A stretch of 64,000 nucleotides of DNA, taken from assembly GCA_036362985.1 (NCBI GenBank), contig JAYGXS010000005.1:24157039-24221038 (forward strand), read 5' to 3'. This DNA comes from Ligula intestinalis. Its lineage: Eukaryota > Platyhelminthes > Cestoda > Diphyllobothriidea > Diphyllobothriidae. Shown one piece after another: positions 36,910 through 47,300 of the stretch (position 1 is its first letter; every line of letters begins with the position of its first letter). Under the pieces are notes generated by a model. That model was given only the letters and a program-made list of their open reading frames with translations. It was not told the DNA's origin and ran no database searches. The position numbers and the translations under genes were made by a program.

Positions 36910-38720
36910 ATTTCTCAGAGTTAACGTATTATGGAAAGTGGTTGATTAATCTAAGGAATAGTTGTTGCAGAGTTATACTGCTGACATGATTTACCCTTGA
37001 CAATGTGGTTTTCTGTTTGAAGGTATTTCTACAAATAAGCAACATGGTCATCGCTCTTAGAACCTATATACAAAACCACTTTCATTCGGTAAATGCTCTT
37101 GATACATACCTCATGTTAAAGGTTTGGGTGTAAACATCGAACAGATCCACAAAAATGCATTAATCCGAAAAGATCGTAAAAACAAGCAATTTGATGAAAA
37201 TTATTTCGAGGATATTTAATAAATAACTAACCGGTAAGAACAGAGTTAACAGAATATTTTGACTCAAGAAAAATTCTTATATTATATAGAAAGCGGTTGC
37301 TTCAGGTTTTCAACTCAACACAATAAAAAAGAATGCCCTGTATTTAGAGCTCTTTTTTACGTTTCTAGAACCAACGCATTATTGAGAAAATTTTATATTC
37401 CTTTACGAACACTTCGTAATTCCTATAGATTTTTAAGTTATTAATAGGATTTAAGCAATTACTTTTTATTTCTATGTTTTTTAAAAACATTCACACTGGT
37501 ATTGGAGATGTGATCAAACTTATGAAAATTAAGGAAAATTTCGTGGTCAACGGCTACCACCGTATATAAGCAATAGGTCGGTCGTAATATTTGTATATCA
37601 CCGTTCGTAAATTTATTATTGAATTCAGAGAAGTCATCGGCGTAATAAAAGAAGTGAACTGAAAACATTGAGCATTCAGCCTGCACCCATTTGTATCCTG
37701 TAACATAAGGTACTTATTATTACGCGGCTTTTTGTGGAAAAAAAGTATTGTAACAATAGATAAAATGAAGGGAATGACTATGCTTCGCATGAGGGCAACT
37801 AAACCACAGTAGCTATAAGGTATGCTATATCTGAAGAAATATGTTAAGAATTTTGACTTAAAGCATGAATTAACTCAGATAAGTGCATTCAGCAATTGAT
37901 AAATATCTTTGTGCCAACAGAAACTTGCCAGTGCTGATGTATGGCATAATGCGTTTCGGCTGAATATATATGTATGTGTTTAAATATGTGCAAATTTTAA
38001 TGTCCAGACGACACACTGAAATAGCATAAGTGGGTCCTGAATGTTTAAAAGAAAAACTTGATTAACCTTTTTCAAAAATGCTGAGCATTGAAGACCCAAA
38101 GCCTGTGCTCAGAATATATTTTAATCTGTTTTTAATACAAATAACTTTCAAGGGCATACCCTGAAACACGACAAAATGTGTTTCACGGGAATATAGAAAA
38201 TAAGCATGGTATCAGAATATTATTCAAACGTATTTAAACACGTTCTGCAGTTTGAAGATGCTCAGAAGCCTGTTACTGTCCAATACTGTTGTGATCATTA
38301 ACAGTTGCCATGGAAAAAAAATTAACGATGGCCCTATAGAATCCTCTAGTTGCCCACAAATGCATGTTTTGCTAGCGTCTGGTTCAAATGCTAAATACAT
38401 ATGCAGTATGATAGCCAAATCATACAAACTCCTGATCAAAATTGCATTAAGTATTTCACAAATCATTTAGTCTTGTTAATATAAGGCTCGGAAAACCCTT
38501 TTATAAAGAAAACTGTATGCATACCTCAAGTGATTTAAGGAACAAAACATACTGTTTTTTTGTAGAGCGTTATGAAAAAGCATCCATATGCGAAAAATAT
38601 TATTTATTAAATTCCTTTCCAGAAACATAATATGTAATATAAAATTCTGTAAGTCAGCTGCAGGCACGTCGGAGGAAGCACATAATTTTTAAAAAAATTA
38701 GAAGAATTCAAAGTTTTAAT
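36910..38720. other. AT-rich intergenic DNA
   Basis: No supported gene. ORFs at 37,259-37,444, 37,459-37,790 and 38,224-38,470 (both strands open) have no family resemblance or splice context. Confidence 0.45.
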
Positions 38721-38760
38721 TTATATCAAACTTGAGTTGACCCAAGTGTGAAAAACTCTA

Positions 38761-38840
38761 GGCGTTTGACGGGAATTGAACCCGCGCATCAGAGACAGCC
38801 TTTGCCGGAGGCTAATGCTCTACCGCTAAGCTACAAACGC
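38761..38840 (-). tRNA. tRNA-like gene, copy 1 (anticodon arm atypical; GGC by position)
   Basis: The 7-bp acceptor stem GCGTTTG/CAAACGC is perfect. The D-arm carries box A (TAGCTTAGCGGTAGAGC) and the T-arm carries box B (GGGTTCAATTCCC). A TTTTT terminator follows on the minus strand. The only stable anticodon stem is TAGCCT/AGGCTG, with loop CCGGCAA. That loop lacks the near-universal U33 and puts GGC (Ala) at 34-36. There is one extra base before the stem, and the region between anticodon and T stems is about 10 nt, longer than a class I tRNA. Reading with U33 instead gives CCG (Arg) but no pairing. It could be a divergent tRNA or a tRNA-derived repeat. Confidence 0.6.
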
Positions 38841-38872
38841 CCGCTTCACGCCATGAGTTTTATCACACTTGG

Positions 38873-38972
38873 NNNNNNNNNNNNNNNNNNNNNNNNNNNN
38901 NNNNNNNNNNNNNNNNNNNNNNNNNNNNNNNNNNNNNNNNNNNNNNNNNNNNNNNNNNNNNNNNNNNNNNNN
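38873..38972. other. Assembly gap (100 N)
   Basis: Exactly 100 undetermined bases, the conventional placeholder for a gap of unknown size. Any ORF drawn through it is an artefact. Confidence 0.99.
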
Positions 38973-39090
38973 TGCTTAGGAAATCCTGCTTGGGCAGTCA
39001 ACTTTCCCCCGTATTGGTGGATTCCATATGAGCGAAAAGTTGAGCGGGTAATATCGATCCAAGTGTGATAAAACTCATGGCGTGAAGCGG

Positions 39091-39170
39091 GCGTTTGTAG
39101 CTTAGCGGTAGAGCATTAGCCTCCGGCAAAGGCTTTCTCTGATGCGCGGGTTCAAATCCCACCAAACGCC
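39091..39170 (+). tRNA. tRNA-like gene, copy 2 (GGC by position)
   Basis: Same 80-base layout as copy 1 on the plus strand: acceptor stem intact, box A identical, box B GGGTTCAAATCCC and a TTTT run after 39,176. The anticodon stem is AGCCT/AGGCT with loop CCGGCAA. The sixth pair seen in copy 1 (T-G) is a T-T mismatch here. The T stem has one mismatch (GCGGG/CCCAC). Confidence 0.55.
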
Positions 39171-39389
39171 TAGAGCTTTTCACACTTGGGTCAACTCAAA
39201 TTAAGCAAATCTGCCAAACCAACTTAATTATTAAGGCAGCCTAGCAGTCATTCTGGTGGATTCTAGATGATTGCTTAGGAAATCCTGCTTGGGCAGTCAA
39301 CTTTCTCCCGTATTGGTGGATTCCATATGAGCGAAAAGTTGAGCGGGTAATATCGATTAAAGTGTGATTAAACTCCTGGCGTGAAGCGG

Positions 39390-39469
39390 GCGTTTGTAGC
39401 TTAGCGGTAGAGCATAAGCCTCCAGCAAAGGCTTTCTCTGATGCGTGGGTTCAAATCCCGCCAAACGCC
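39390..39469 (+). tRNA. tRNA-like gene, copy 3 (AGC by position)
   Basis: Differs from copy 2 at the anticodon loop (CCAGCAA, giving AGC, the major Ala anticodon) and at the base of the stem (A for T). The latter makes a perfect 6-bp stem AAGCCT/AGGCTT, so the change restores pairing. T stem GTGGG/CCCGC is fully paired with one G-U, and a TTTTT terminator follows. It is the best-folding of the three. The length and lack of U33 are as in the others. Confidence 0.6.
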
Positions 39470-39529
39470 TAGAGTTTTTCACACTTGGGTCAACTCAAAT
39501 TCAGCAAATCTGCCAAACCAATTTAATAA

Positions 39530-40620
39530 TTATATCAAACTGTATTACGAACTGTGTATGCCACTTAATTTGATTATACAATTGCATGCTAGCATTCTGT
39601 TTCAATTCACTTAGATTTGGGACACTGAACTTAAAGATTTACCGGATAGCTTAACAGACGCAGTTTTCTGTGCTACGCCCTTTCATTAAAAATTCAAGGC
39701 ATTTCCTGTCCGACGATGATTTAGCGTGAATTCGGAAAGTTGCAGCCTAAATACAGTTACTTGTGTCCTTAAGTAGTATTTTGCATTTACACCGGGCCAC
39801 ATTAACGATGACTCTTAACCATAGAGTGACCCTTAGAAGTGAACAAAAGGGTTCACTGCCAAAAATGATTATGATATTAATTTTCACTTAGTAAGCAGGT
39901 ACCATCAAACATTGATTAAGATTATACAAAGAAGAAAATTTTAAAGGTTAAGAATGAATGCAAAATTTAGCCTTGATTAACAGGCGACAATAATAAAACT
40001 ATTTTACGTGTGTACTTAATTACGGACGCTTGCAGTTTGCCGAGAAATATATTTACCGCAGACGCCAAGCATAGAAGATTCTTTATTCGTTGTGGTAAAT
40101 ATTATTTTTAGACAAGCCTTTGAAGTCGGCTCAGGAGGTCATGTGTAAGGAGACATATCCGTGTGAACACATCGTATCGATACACATCTTTATGCCTTTT
40201 TGACGCTTAATCACTTGATTGGCCGTCAAGTTTGACGAAAAACAAATATGGTGGTTGACAAAAATGCATTATAAACAGGAAATTTTTATCGGCCTTGTAA
40301 AATATGCTTTTGGACATAACAGCGTTAACCACGGTCAAGTAGACCCTATTATGCAACAAAATAATCTTTATGACTAATTTTTATGCTACAGCCAACCTTT
40401 TCACTTGCGAAAAATGTCTACGAACAGTTTTAGTCGTTATCCCATTAGTAAGGTGACTTTAATAAACAAGAATTGTGAGATTCTAACGGAAAATATTTAA
40501 ATTGGGGAGGATTTGAAGCTTTTATTTCACATCTGCAGCTCCAGTGACTGAACTGGAAATAAAAAACCTGAAGAAAATGGGATAAAGGGAACACGGTGTT
40601 TATTTAAAGGTTGAAGTTTA
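39530..40620. other. Intergenic or upstream intron; one possible 33-nt exon
   Basis: No ORF of note. At 40,062-40,094 a 33-nt stretch is bounded by acceptor 'atttaccgcag' and donor 'gtg/gtaaat'. It is open in phase 0 at both ends (TPSIEDSLFVV), so it could precede the exon at 40,628 without breaking frame. This is only suggestive. Confidence 0.3.
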
Positions 40621-40627
40621 CGCCTAG

Positions 40628-41747
40628 GCTGCCAGTGCAAACTACAAAGACGACTGGAGTTGCATATCCTGTTATTATGGTAAGTTACAACGTCAATTTA
40701 TACTACTAACGACTGTCTGATGGCAGCATATGTATATTACACAGGAATTGACGGGTCTAAACACGAATATACACTTAAAATTTCGGTCTACGAGTATAAA
40801 TCTTAATTAAGTGATAAATATTGCGATCAAAAATTAATTTCTCTGGCGATTAAAAAGGTAAACTTTCAAAACCGGTATATTAAACAGAAAGCATAAAGGG
40901 AAAGCTGGGTGACCCACTGATCAGCCGGAGCCCTCGCAGCTGCGTCAAGCAGCGGGAGAATGCCGGCGAAAAACGTGTCTGGGTCTTTTAGCTAGTACAT
41001 AGGCTGTTAGTATGGTAAGAAACAACGTCAATCTAAGCTATCTTGTACGTTACCCTATATACCATAGCCAAAAAACTCAAAAAGTTACTTGACGTATGTC
41101 TAGGTTTTGGAAACACATTCGAGTATGGAGATGATGTGAATTTCTATGTTGACGGCTGGAAGGAGAAATATAACAAGGTACGCTCACAGTAATAGTGTGC
41201 AAACGTGTGAATATCTACTTTTACTTTATTGCTTAGACTGAACTCTTTTGACATATTAATTGAAAAAGAAAGAAAACATAATTTTTTTATGTGGTACATG
41301 TGATTTTTGCATTAAAATATTAAAAACATTGTACTTACGTTAATGTGTCAGTTAAAATTGAGCGATAGATTTATGACACTTAGCTTAGCACACGCACTGA
41401 AATTTCTCCTGTTCATGCAAGCTAGTTCAAACGAAAACGTGGCAGTGTCAACATAGAAAGCTAGAGAGCCTTGCAAGACCTAACTGGATACATTCGGAGT
41501 AATTTGGTGTACACTTAAGATGCTACAGGGTAGTCGCAAAGTAAAGGTTGCAGACTTTGCTCACTCAGCCTCTTCCATCTTTGTTTCTTGCCATTCTGAT
41601 GGATACCTACCATGATGAGCACCCCGGAAACTTCATGACCTACAGCATTTACTAACGTTTGCTCCGCAGCCATTGTACGCAGACGCTTACGCTAGTTTCT
41701 ATGACAACACTCTACGACTGGCTGCGTCGGTTTTAAACAGAAAATAG
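40628..41747 (+). CDS. Novel spliced gene, 3' end (exons 40,628-40,679; 41,104-41,177; 41,670-41,747)
   Basis: Three short exons with canonical borders. Exon 1 runs from acceptor 'tttacgcctag' to donor ATG/GTAAGT. Exon 2 runs from 'gtatgtctag' to AAG/GTACGC. Exon 3 runs from 'tttgctccgcag' to TAG at 41,745. Phases agree: exon 1 ends with one base of a codon and exon 2 supplies the other two, making Gly; exon 2 ends on a codon boundary and exon 3 starts on one. The joined 67-residue C-terminus has a W-S-C-I-S-C motif in exon 1, 'FGNTFEYGDDVNFYVDGW' in exon 2 and 'YADAYASFYDNTLRLAASVL' in exon 3. Exon composition is more balanced than the AT-rich introns (424 and 492 bp). The upstream part is not established, and the 33-nt exon at 40,062 is one candidate. 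No family was recognised. The small exons recall flatworm micro-exon genes, but that is speculation. Confidence 0.5.
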
Positions 41748-41749
41748 GC

Positions 41750-44700
41750 ACGGAAAATCGCTGGTTATGCATAAACCCCCTTCCATTATCACCTCAGCAA
41801 GGAATATAAACCTCACTTCATCAGAATCAACGGAATCCAGCGCAAAACTATGAAAACTTTGGCTTATCTCTGAAGCACACTTTGTCACAGCATCAGATCG
41901 ACCATGAGCCTGCACACTGGTCCTCTAAAATATATCAGGCTTTCCTGCAACGGTAGCTTACCTAGTTCCCCTCATCATACCTCACTCCTAGCATGTTGTC
42001 TAACAAAGATGGTCATAAGGTTCAATGGGTGGGGAATTGTGATACGCACTCGAATATAATTTAATAACTGCTTACGCATTTGATTTTTTTTATGTTGAAG
42101 TGTTTTTGATTTATGTCTTCAGAATTTTCGCATCTGTTTTATTATTTAGTGTATTACGTAAAAGCTGATTATTAAAGTGCCGGTTTTTTGAAGTTCCAGA
42201 AAAATAGAAATGGTGGTAAGGAGGTCGTAATCTTCAAATTACCTGAGTTGCAACTTACCATTCTAGATGTAGAAAAGTATAGTTCGCGGTGCGAATTGCC
42301 GCGCACACCTTTAATTTACATGCGAAAAAACTTACTCCTAACGTGCACGGGAAAAAAATTTCAATTTCATTTATTCACTTTTAATTTACTTTTAAAAATT
42401 TCCTTCTGCTTGTCCTTCCCCGCCCCCCCCCCCTAGACGTTGCAACTACCGTTTTAATAGGACAAAATACTGGGACTAGGATTATAGGAAAAGGACTACA
42501 TAGGCTACTTTCGTCAGCTTTACGTCGCGCGCACGCCGCCACATGGAATTGCAACGGTCTAAAACTGAGCTCCATCTCGAAAATGTACTAAGCTTCAACC
42601 GGGTGACACTCTTGTAGAAAGTCAAGACCTAGCACTTCTACGACAATCAATCCTCGTATTTGATTACCAGGATCCCTGACACAGGAATTTATGACAGCAC
42701 TGGGACGCGCATTAGTCAGGCCGATAGTAAGGGAAGATCGAATACGATAAAGGGGTCAGTTGGTGACGATTACTGATATATAATTACTAAAAAAGACTGT
42801 TTTAAAGATGTGTTTCTGCAGGTGCTTACACACAAAAACGACAAGAAAGACGTTACGAGGACATTCTGAAGTGGCTCCAAATTAACTTGATGACCTAAAA
42901 CGACCTCACGCAGAACCCCGGTGACAAGGTAAAAACTTTGGTTTGGAAGAAACAGATAACTTGAATACACACCGTCCACACCTAAGTATATTCAGCTTAG
43001 CCACACTGCCAACTTCGCTGACGCCCCTGCTCAACGCGTCTGCTATTGTATTTGAAGATGAATTAGAGAAGAAATTCCCAAAATCGGGACAGTCAATTTC
43101 TTACTCTAGCCATCCCATCTTTTCTTTTGCTACGCACATGTTAATTAAATAAAAATATTTTTTTGACTGGACAGAAAGAGATAAATGCTTCATTAACAAT
43201 GGAAGATACTTAACTTTCAGCAAATAAGCTCCATCCACGGCGAGCATAGGCCTTAGGTTAGTAAGGAGTCATTGTGAAAGTGACAGGGTAAAATGTCACA
43301 GAATACTCAAAAGAATAGTCATACACAATACCCACATCTACTACAGGTCACCTTTCCACCTCTGAATTTCGTTTGTTTACAGGTGAGATAGCGTGCTAGG
43401 AGTGAGAGAACAGAGGGCGGATACGCCGATGCACGGCAAAATAAATGACGGAACCCTCGGTGCATTGTAGGGGAAGACTTTGCAGCTCTTAGTTCAGAGT
43501 GGAGAGAAAAAACTACCTTACTGAGGATGCTATCAGAAAATTGCCTGACCATTTGAAAATGTTGCTGTTTTACAATGTCAGCTAAAAAAACATAGGAAAC
43601 ACCGGCAGTTGAAGACAGCGTTTGAAGGATTCGTTTAAGAATGACCAGGTATTTTTCATTTAAGCTGGAAAAATAACTTAAGAACAGAAAATAATGGGGG
43701 GCGATTGCAGGCATCTATAAATCGCCAGATTGGGGCTTGCGGTTTGTGATATGAAAGCAAGGGGTGGATATAATAAAAACGTTTCAAGATTTTTATAAAA
43801 AGGCCTTCTATTTTCAAGAATATGTAAGACTGGATGCCAGAATAATACCAAGGCATTGAAAAGAGGCTATCTCCGTAGGTTGAATGTCAAAAGTTTCAGG
43901 ACTGCGAGAGAAAGTTCAGGTTGAATAATAAACTGGAGTGACTTCCACTTTTTTAAGTAGAAGACCATTTATTGACGACCATGATGAGAGGTGGTCTATT
44001 TTCTGCTTGTTTAACCTAAATTCCAACATTATCTCCCTGTTGCTACTTTATCAGATGGTTGTTTGTTTGTGCTGAATAAAGAAACATCAAGTTTAAAACT
44101 AACTTCGCCGAACAGCCTGTGCTTGTTTCCCCGTCGCCGTTGCTATTTAAAGACCAGCTGGACTAACTCATAAAGTCGAAGGATTTCTGCAAAATAAAAC
44201 CCCTGTTTGTAAAATAAGCCCATTTAGTAAAAAAAATTATAAAAGGAATAATATTGCGGTTTACAAAGATATAATAAAGGTAAACGGTTTTTTAGAAAAG
44301 CAAAAATTCTGATAAAAAACATGTGAATTACAAAGACAGCTGAATATTTAATTGCAGACTTAGTTACCACATGCAAAGAACCCTTTGAAAAAAATAGAAT
44401 CACCATCAAAAAAGAGGGCTTCGTTACAATTTTGGATATTTATGACTCCATACTGCGCGCAGAGTAACAAATCATATATTGCGGAATCAAAACAGCATTA
44501 CAATGCAGAGAATAGATAGCATACGGTAGTTTCTAGCTGTTTTTTTTTCATGTATAGACTCCAGCAAATACATTGAACTAATTCAACCGGACTTTCACTT
44601 GATTTTGCCGACTGAGACTTCACAACAGTAAAGTATTACATAAGGTCACCTGTGGAGGTGGCGGCCACTGACCTATATATTCTCATGAATTTATCAAGTA

Positions 44701-45140
44701 TTTTGTTCACCCCGTCCCCCAAAGAAGAAAAAGAAGAAGGTTCGAGGGTATGGACTGATTTATGTAGAGACTGGCGTTGCGGAAATTCTCTCATTTCCAT
44801 TGAAAGAGTAAGCGGGTGGTTGTTCCTGTTCATTGGGACTATTACAGCCTTGCCACGTGCCTCTTATTAATTCTGCACTCGACGCACGAACTTGGACCTT
44901 CCTGATAAATATTGATTGACCGTAATATTGATCACTGGTGAGCTCGTGTGATCTGTTCTCGCTTATCGGCTGTCGCAAATCAGCGTGATGGCTGACGTGC
45001 TCATCGTCGACTGAGGAGTGTTTCGGCCCACCTAAGTTGATTTCAACTTCGTAAGCAGCGGTGATGTGGTTCCTGGCTTAGTTCTTCCCTTTGTACCTCC
45101 GAAGCTGGTTTTATTCCACCCTCAATTTTGGTTTGCCTTT
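41750..45140. other. Intergenic, no confident gene
   Basis: A run of 11 C follows at 42,423-42,433. The frame 43,319-43,714 on the minus strand (131 codons, hydrophobic patches, no family) is the longest ORF here, but the translation does not resemble a known protein and no splice context supports it. The stretch 42,500-42,560 gives 'AATWNCNGL', faintly LINE-endonuclease-like, with nothing supporting it on either side. 44,636-44,870 is open on both strands without family resemblance. Confidence 0.35.
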
Positions 45141-45153
45141 CTTTTGGCCTTGT

Positions 45154-45446
45154 TCAAACAGACTCGAGCCTTTTGCGCCACAGCTGGTAGGCGTGATGGA
45201 TGTCTATGGCTCTGTTGAGTGTGCTAGTCGAAGACCAAGTTTCCAGCAGCAATCTAGCCATTTTGTCATTAGCTCGGGTAAGAACACTTGCTGTGTCAAA
45301 GATGAACACGTGGTTCTTCTGCTGTACGTGGGCATAGACCGTAAACTGCTTATCGGTGCAGTTGATTGTTTAATGATGCTCGTACGATCTTGTGCCCAGG
45401 CTTCTGCCCATTTTACCAACATTCCTTGCACCACAGTCTTGGCACA
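45154..45446 (-). pseudogene. Penelope-like element GIY-YIG endonuclease, 3' end
   Basis: A single minus-strand frame gives 'CQDCGARNVGKMGRSLGTR' (the position of Y-V-G-x-T-G-R, with Tyr replaced by Asn), 'YEHH', one TAA, then 'DKQFTVYAHVQQKNHVFIFD' and 'TRANDKMARLLLETW'. It then runs through 'STLNRAIDIHHAYQLWRKRL' to a stop at 45,154-45,156. Only one internal stop, so this is a relatively young copy. The catalytic Tyr is lost. It is the same subfamily as the remnant at 3.5 kb. No reverse transcriptase remains upstream. Confidence 0.75.
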
Positions 45447-46529
45447 GTGTGCTTTAGACCAAACTGGATTGTGTCGTCAACGGTAATGGTACTTTGGGCC
45501 ACGTGATTTGCTAACCGATGGTTGATTTCGGCCTATGAGCCGCCTCGCTCCCGAATTATTTTCCTTTTATCCAAATTATTACCATAGTATTTTTTAGAGT
45601 AAGAGAAATTTCTTTTCGTCGATTTTTGTAATTATTTTAAAAATATGCTTGCGACAATTCAGCGGGGAAAAAAACTTCCACAAAAAAGCCCGGAATAAAT
45701 ACGCCTCAGGTTAATTATTGATTTTCAACAATAATTTGCTCCTTGAAATGGCGCTAACATTGCGTCATTCAAAATCGAATATCTTTGTAGTAAACACTTT
45801 TTCAAGATTAATTAATTTCCCATCGCATCGATATAAATCCTGTGCCGAAAATGATCAAAATTATTTTCTATTTGAAATGGAGCAGTTTTTAATATATCTT
45901 TATAATTTAAGGTTCTAATCAAAGATTAGATCAAGTAAAAGCGTATAAGTAGGAGTAGCTTATAGCCTCCCGTTTCGTTTTAAGTTTTATATCCATAAAT
46001 TATGCTCTAGTGTCACAAAATATTTGCATGTGATGGCATTTAGCAGAGGTTCATATATATTTGCCTGCCTACGGTCTTTATTTTTGGCGTGGTACCAGAT
46101 CGTACACCCTTTCAACTGTATTACTTTACTAAGTGGCACAAAACGTATTTAATTTCGAAAACAACGTTTTATATCTAAATGCAATCGTCATTTACCGAAA
46201 ACAAAGCCTTAATTCATACTTACACTTTAATTTAATCAGTGCAAGCCAATGTTTTGTTGTGGATGCAATAAAAAAGATTTTGATCAGCAGCTTTTACTAG
46301 CATTAGAAAGTCATTAAATATCAAGAAACGGTAGGTCTGGCCAATAGTGACCAACATTTACCCTCAATGTAATTTACTGAACTGAAGTTATTTCTATTAA
46401 ACAGCAGTTTGCATCTCAAAGCCATCTTATGTATTAAATGAATAAATAAAAAAATAAATAAATAAAATAAACGGCGTCAAATGTTGCCAATTCAGGCAAA
46501 CATGCGAGTTCGAGTAAATAACTAAGAAG

Positions 46530-47000
46530 AACATGACTCGATCGCTGGGACAGTACTTTTATTGGTGTCAGATTATGAAACCAAAAGAGCCACTGCCACA
46601 GCAAGGCACATCTGGAGTTGCCTACAGAATCTGATGCAGTTGCGGGCACATCAAGTATGTTGGAGAAATTGGCAGGCTTCTGAGGACGCGAATTGCCGAA
46701 CACGCGGCAGCAGTGCTGCAAAATGATGCCAATACTCATGTTACGGCTCATTCGACGAGAATCGGCCACACATTCAAATTTGATGAGGCCGAAATTCTCG
46801 CAACAGTTGACAATCGGGTGAGCCAAGAATTACTCGAGTCATGGTTCACGGGCCCCTAATCTATCAACAAGTGCAATGATTTGCCTTATTCAAATTTGGT
46901 GCTGAGGCTCAATTTGGCTACTGCAAGTTGCCGCTTGGCAATGGACAATCCAACACCTCATCCTATACCAGTGCAAAAGGGCCAGATGGCTGAGCAATAA
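46530..47000 (+). pseudogene. Penelope-like element GIY-YIG endonuclease, well preserved
   Basis: One frame from about 46,585 to a TAA at 46,998 encodes linker 'MKPKEPLPQQ', then 'GVAYRI', a TGA (46,632), 'CSCGHIKYVGEIGRLLRTR', 'HSTRIGHTFKFDEAEILA' and 'VSQELLESWFTGP'. A TAA (46,857) follows, then 'SINKCNDLP'. The Y-V-G and catalytic Arg are intact, and the GIY motif reads A-Y. Two stops make it a pseudogene. It matches the C-terminus of the 35-36.9 kb element, so it is the same subfamily. No reverse transcriptase is found upstream. Confidence 0.8.
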
Positions 47001-47300
47001 TCATGCCCGAGTCCACCACACGAGGTGAAAGCTCAGCAAGTCAGAGCCCGCATGCCATTCAACAGACCACGTACACTGATGAAGGCAATTACGCTTAATT
47101 GTCGTCGTATGTTTGCAGTAATTACTGCAATTTATAAATACTCCAAAATACTGTGCATGTGCTACCTCATTTGCTATGGCTCTCTGACTATGCCTATGAT
47201 GACAAACGCGCGACGGATACCAAAACGTCAAGCGAATAAAAGCATTGTCCCAGCGATCGATTCGTCTTCTTCCTGCCCAAATATGTGTTAATCTACGCAT
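47000..47300 (+). mobile_element. PLE 3' tail
   Basis: Directly follows the endonuclease frame. The block around 47,200-47,260 ('cgacggataccaaaacgtca' then 'aagcattgtccca') is also present on the minus strand at 52,731-52,940 ('cgatggatgtcaaaacgtct'). It is therefore a shared repeat, most simply the 3' untranslated tail of this PLE subfamily. Confidence 0.5.

Larger units (their letters stand above)
38731..39199. repeat. Inverted repeat arms around the assembly gap
   Basis: The left arm 38,731-38,872 is the near-identical reverse complement of 39,058-39,199. Each arm holds one tRNA-like gene plus ~30 bases of 5' flank and ~30 of 3' flank. The 100-N gap and ~85 bases of unique sequence separate them. 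The gap probably exists because this inverted/tandem family could not be assembled across. Confidence 0.8.
38973..39520 (+). repeat. Tandem 299-bp unit carrying tRNA-like genes
   Basis: The unit beginning 'tgcttaggaaatcctgcttg' occurs at 38,973 and again at 39,272, a period of 299 bases. The tRNA-like genes at 39,091 and 39,390 have the same offset. Units are >90% identical by eye, differing mainly at scattered transitions. The first unit begins at the gap edge, so more copies may be missing from the assembly. Confidence 0.85.

Noticed and set aside
38748..39068. 106-codon ORF spanning the N gap
   Set aside because: It translates undetermined bases and antisense tRNA-like sequence.
42500..42560. 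'AATWNCNGL' as a LINE endonuclease start
   Set aside because: Followed by stops with no further endonuclease motif.
43319..43714. 131-codon minus-strand ORF as a gene
   Set aside because: No family, no splice or promoter context, and composition like background; kept only as a remark.
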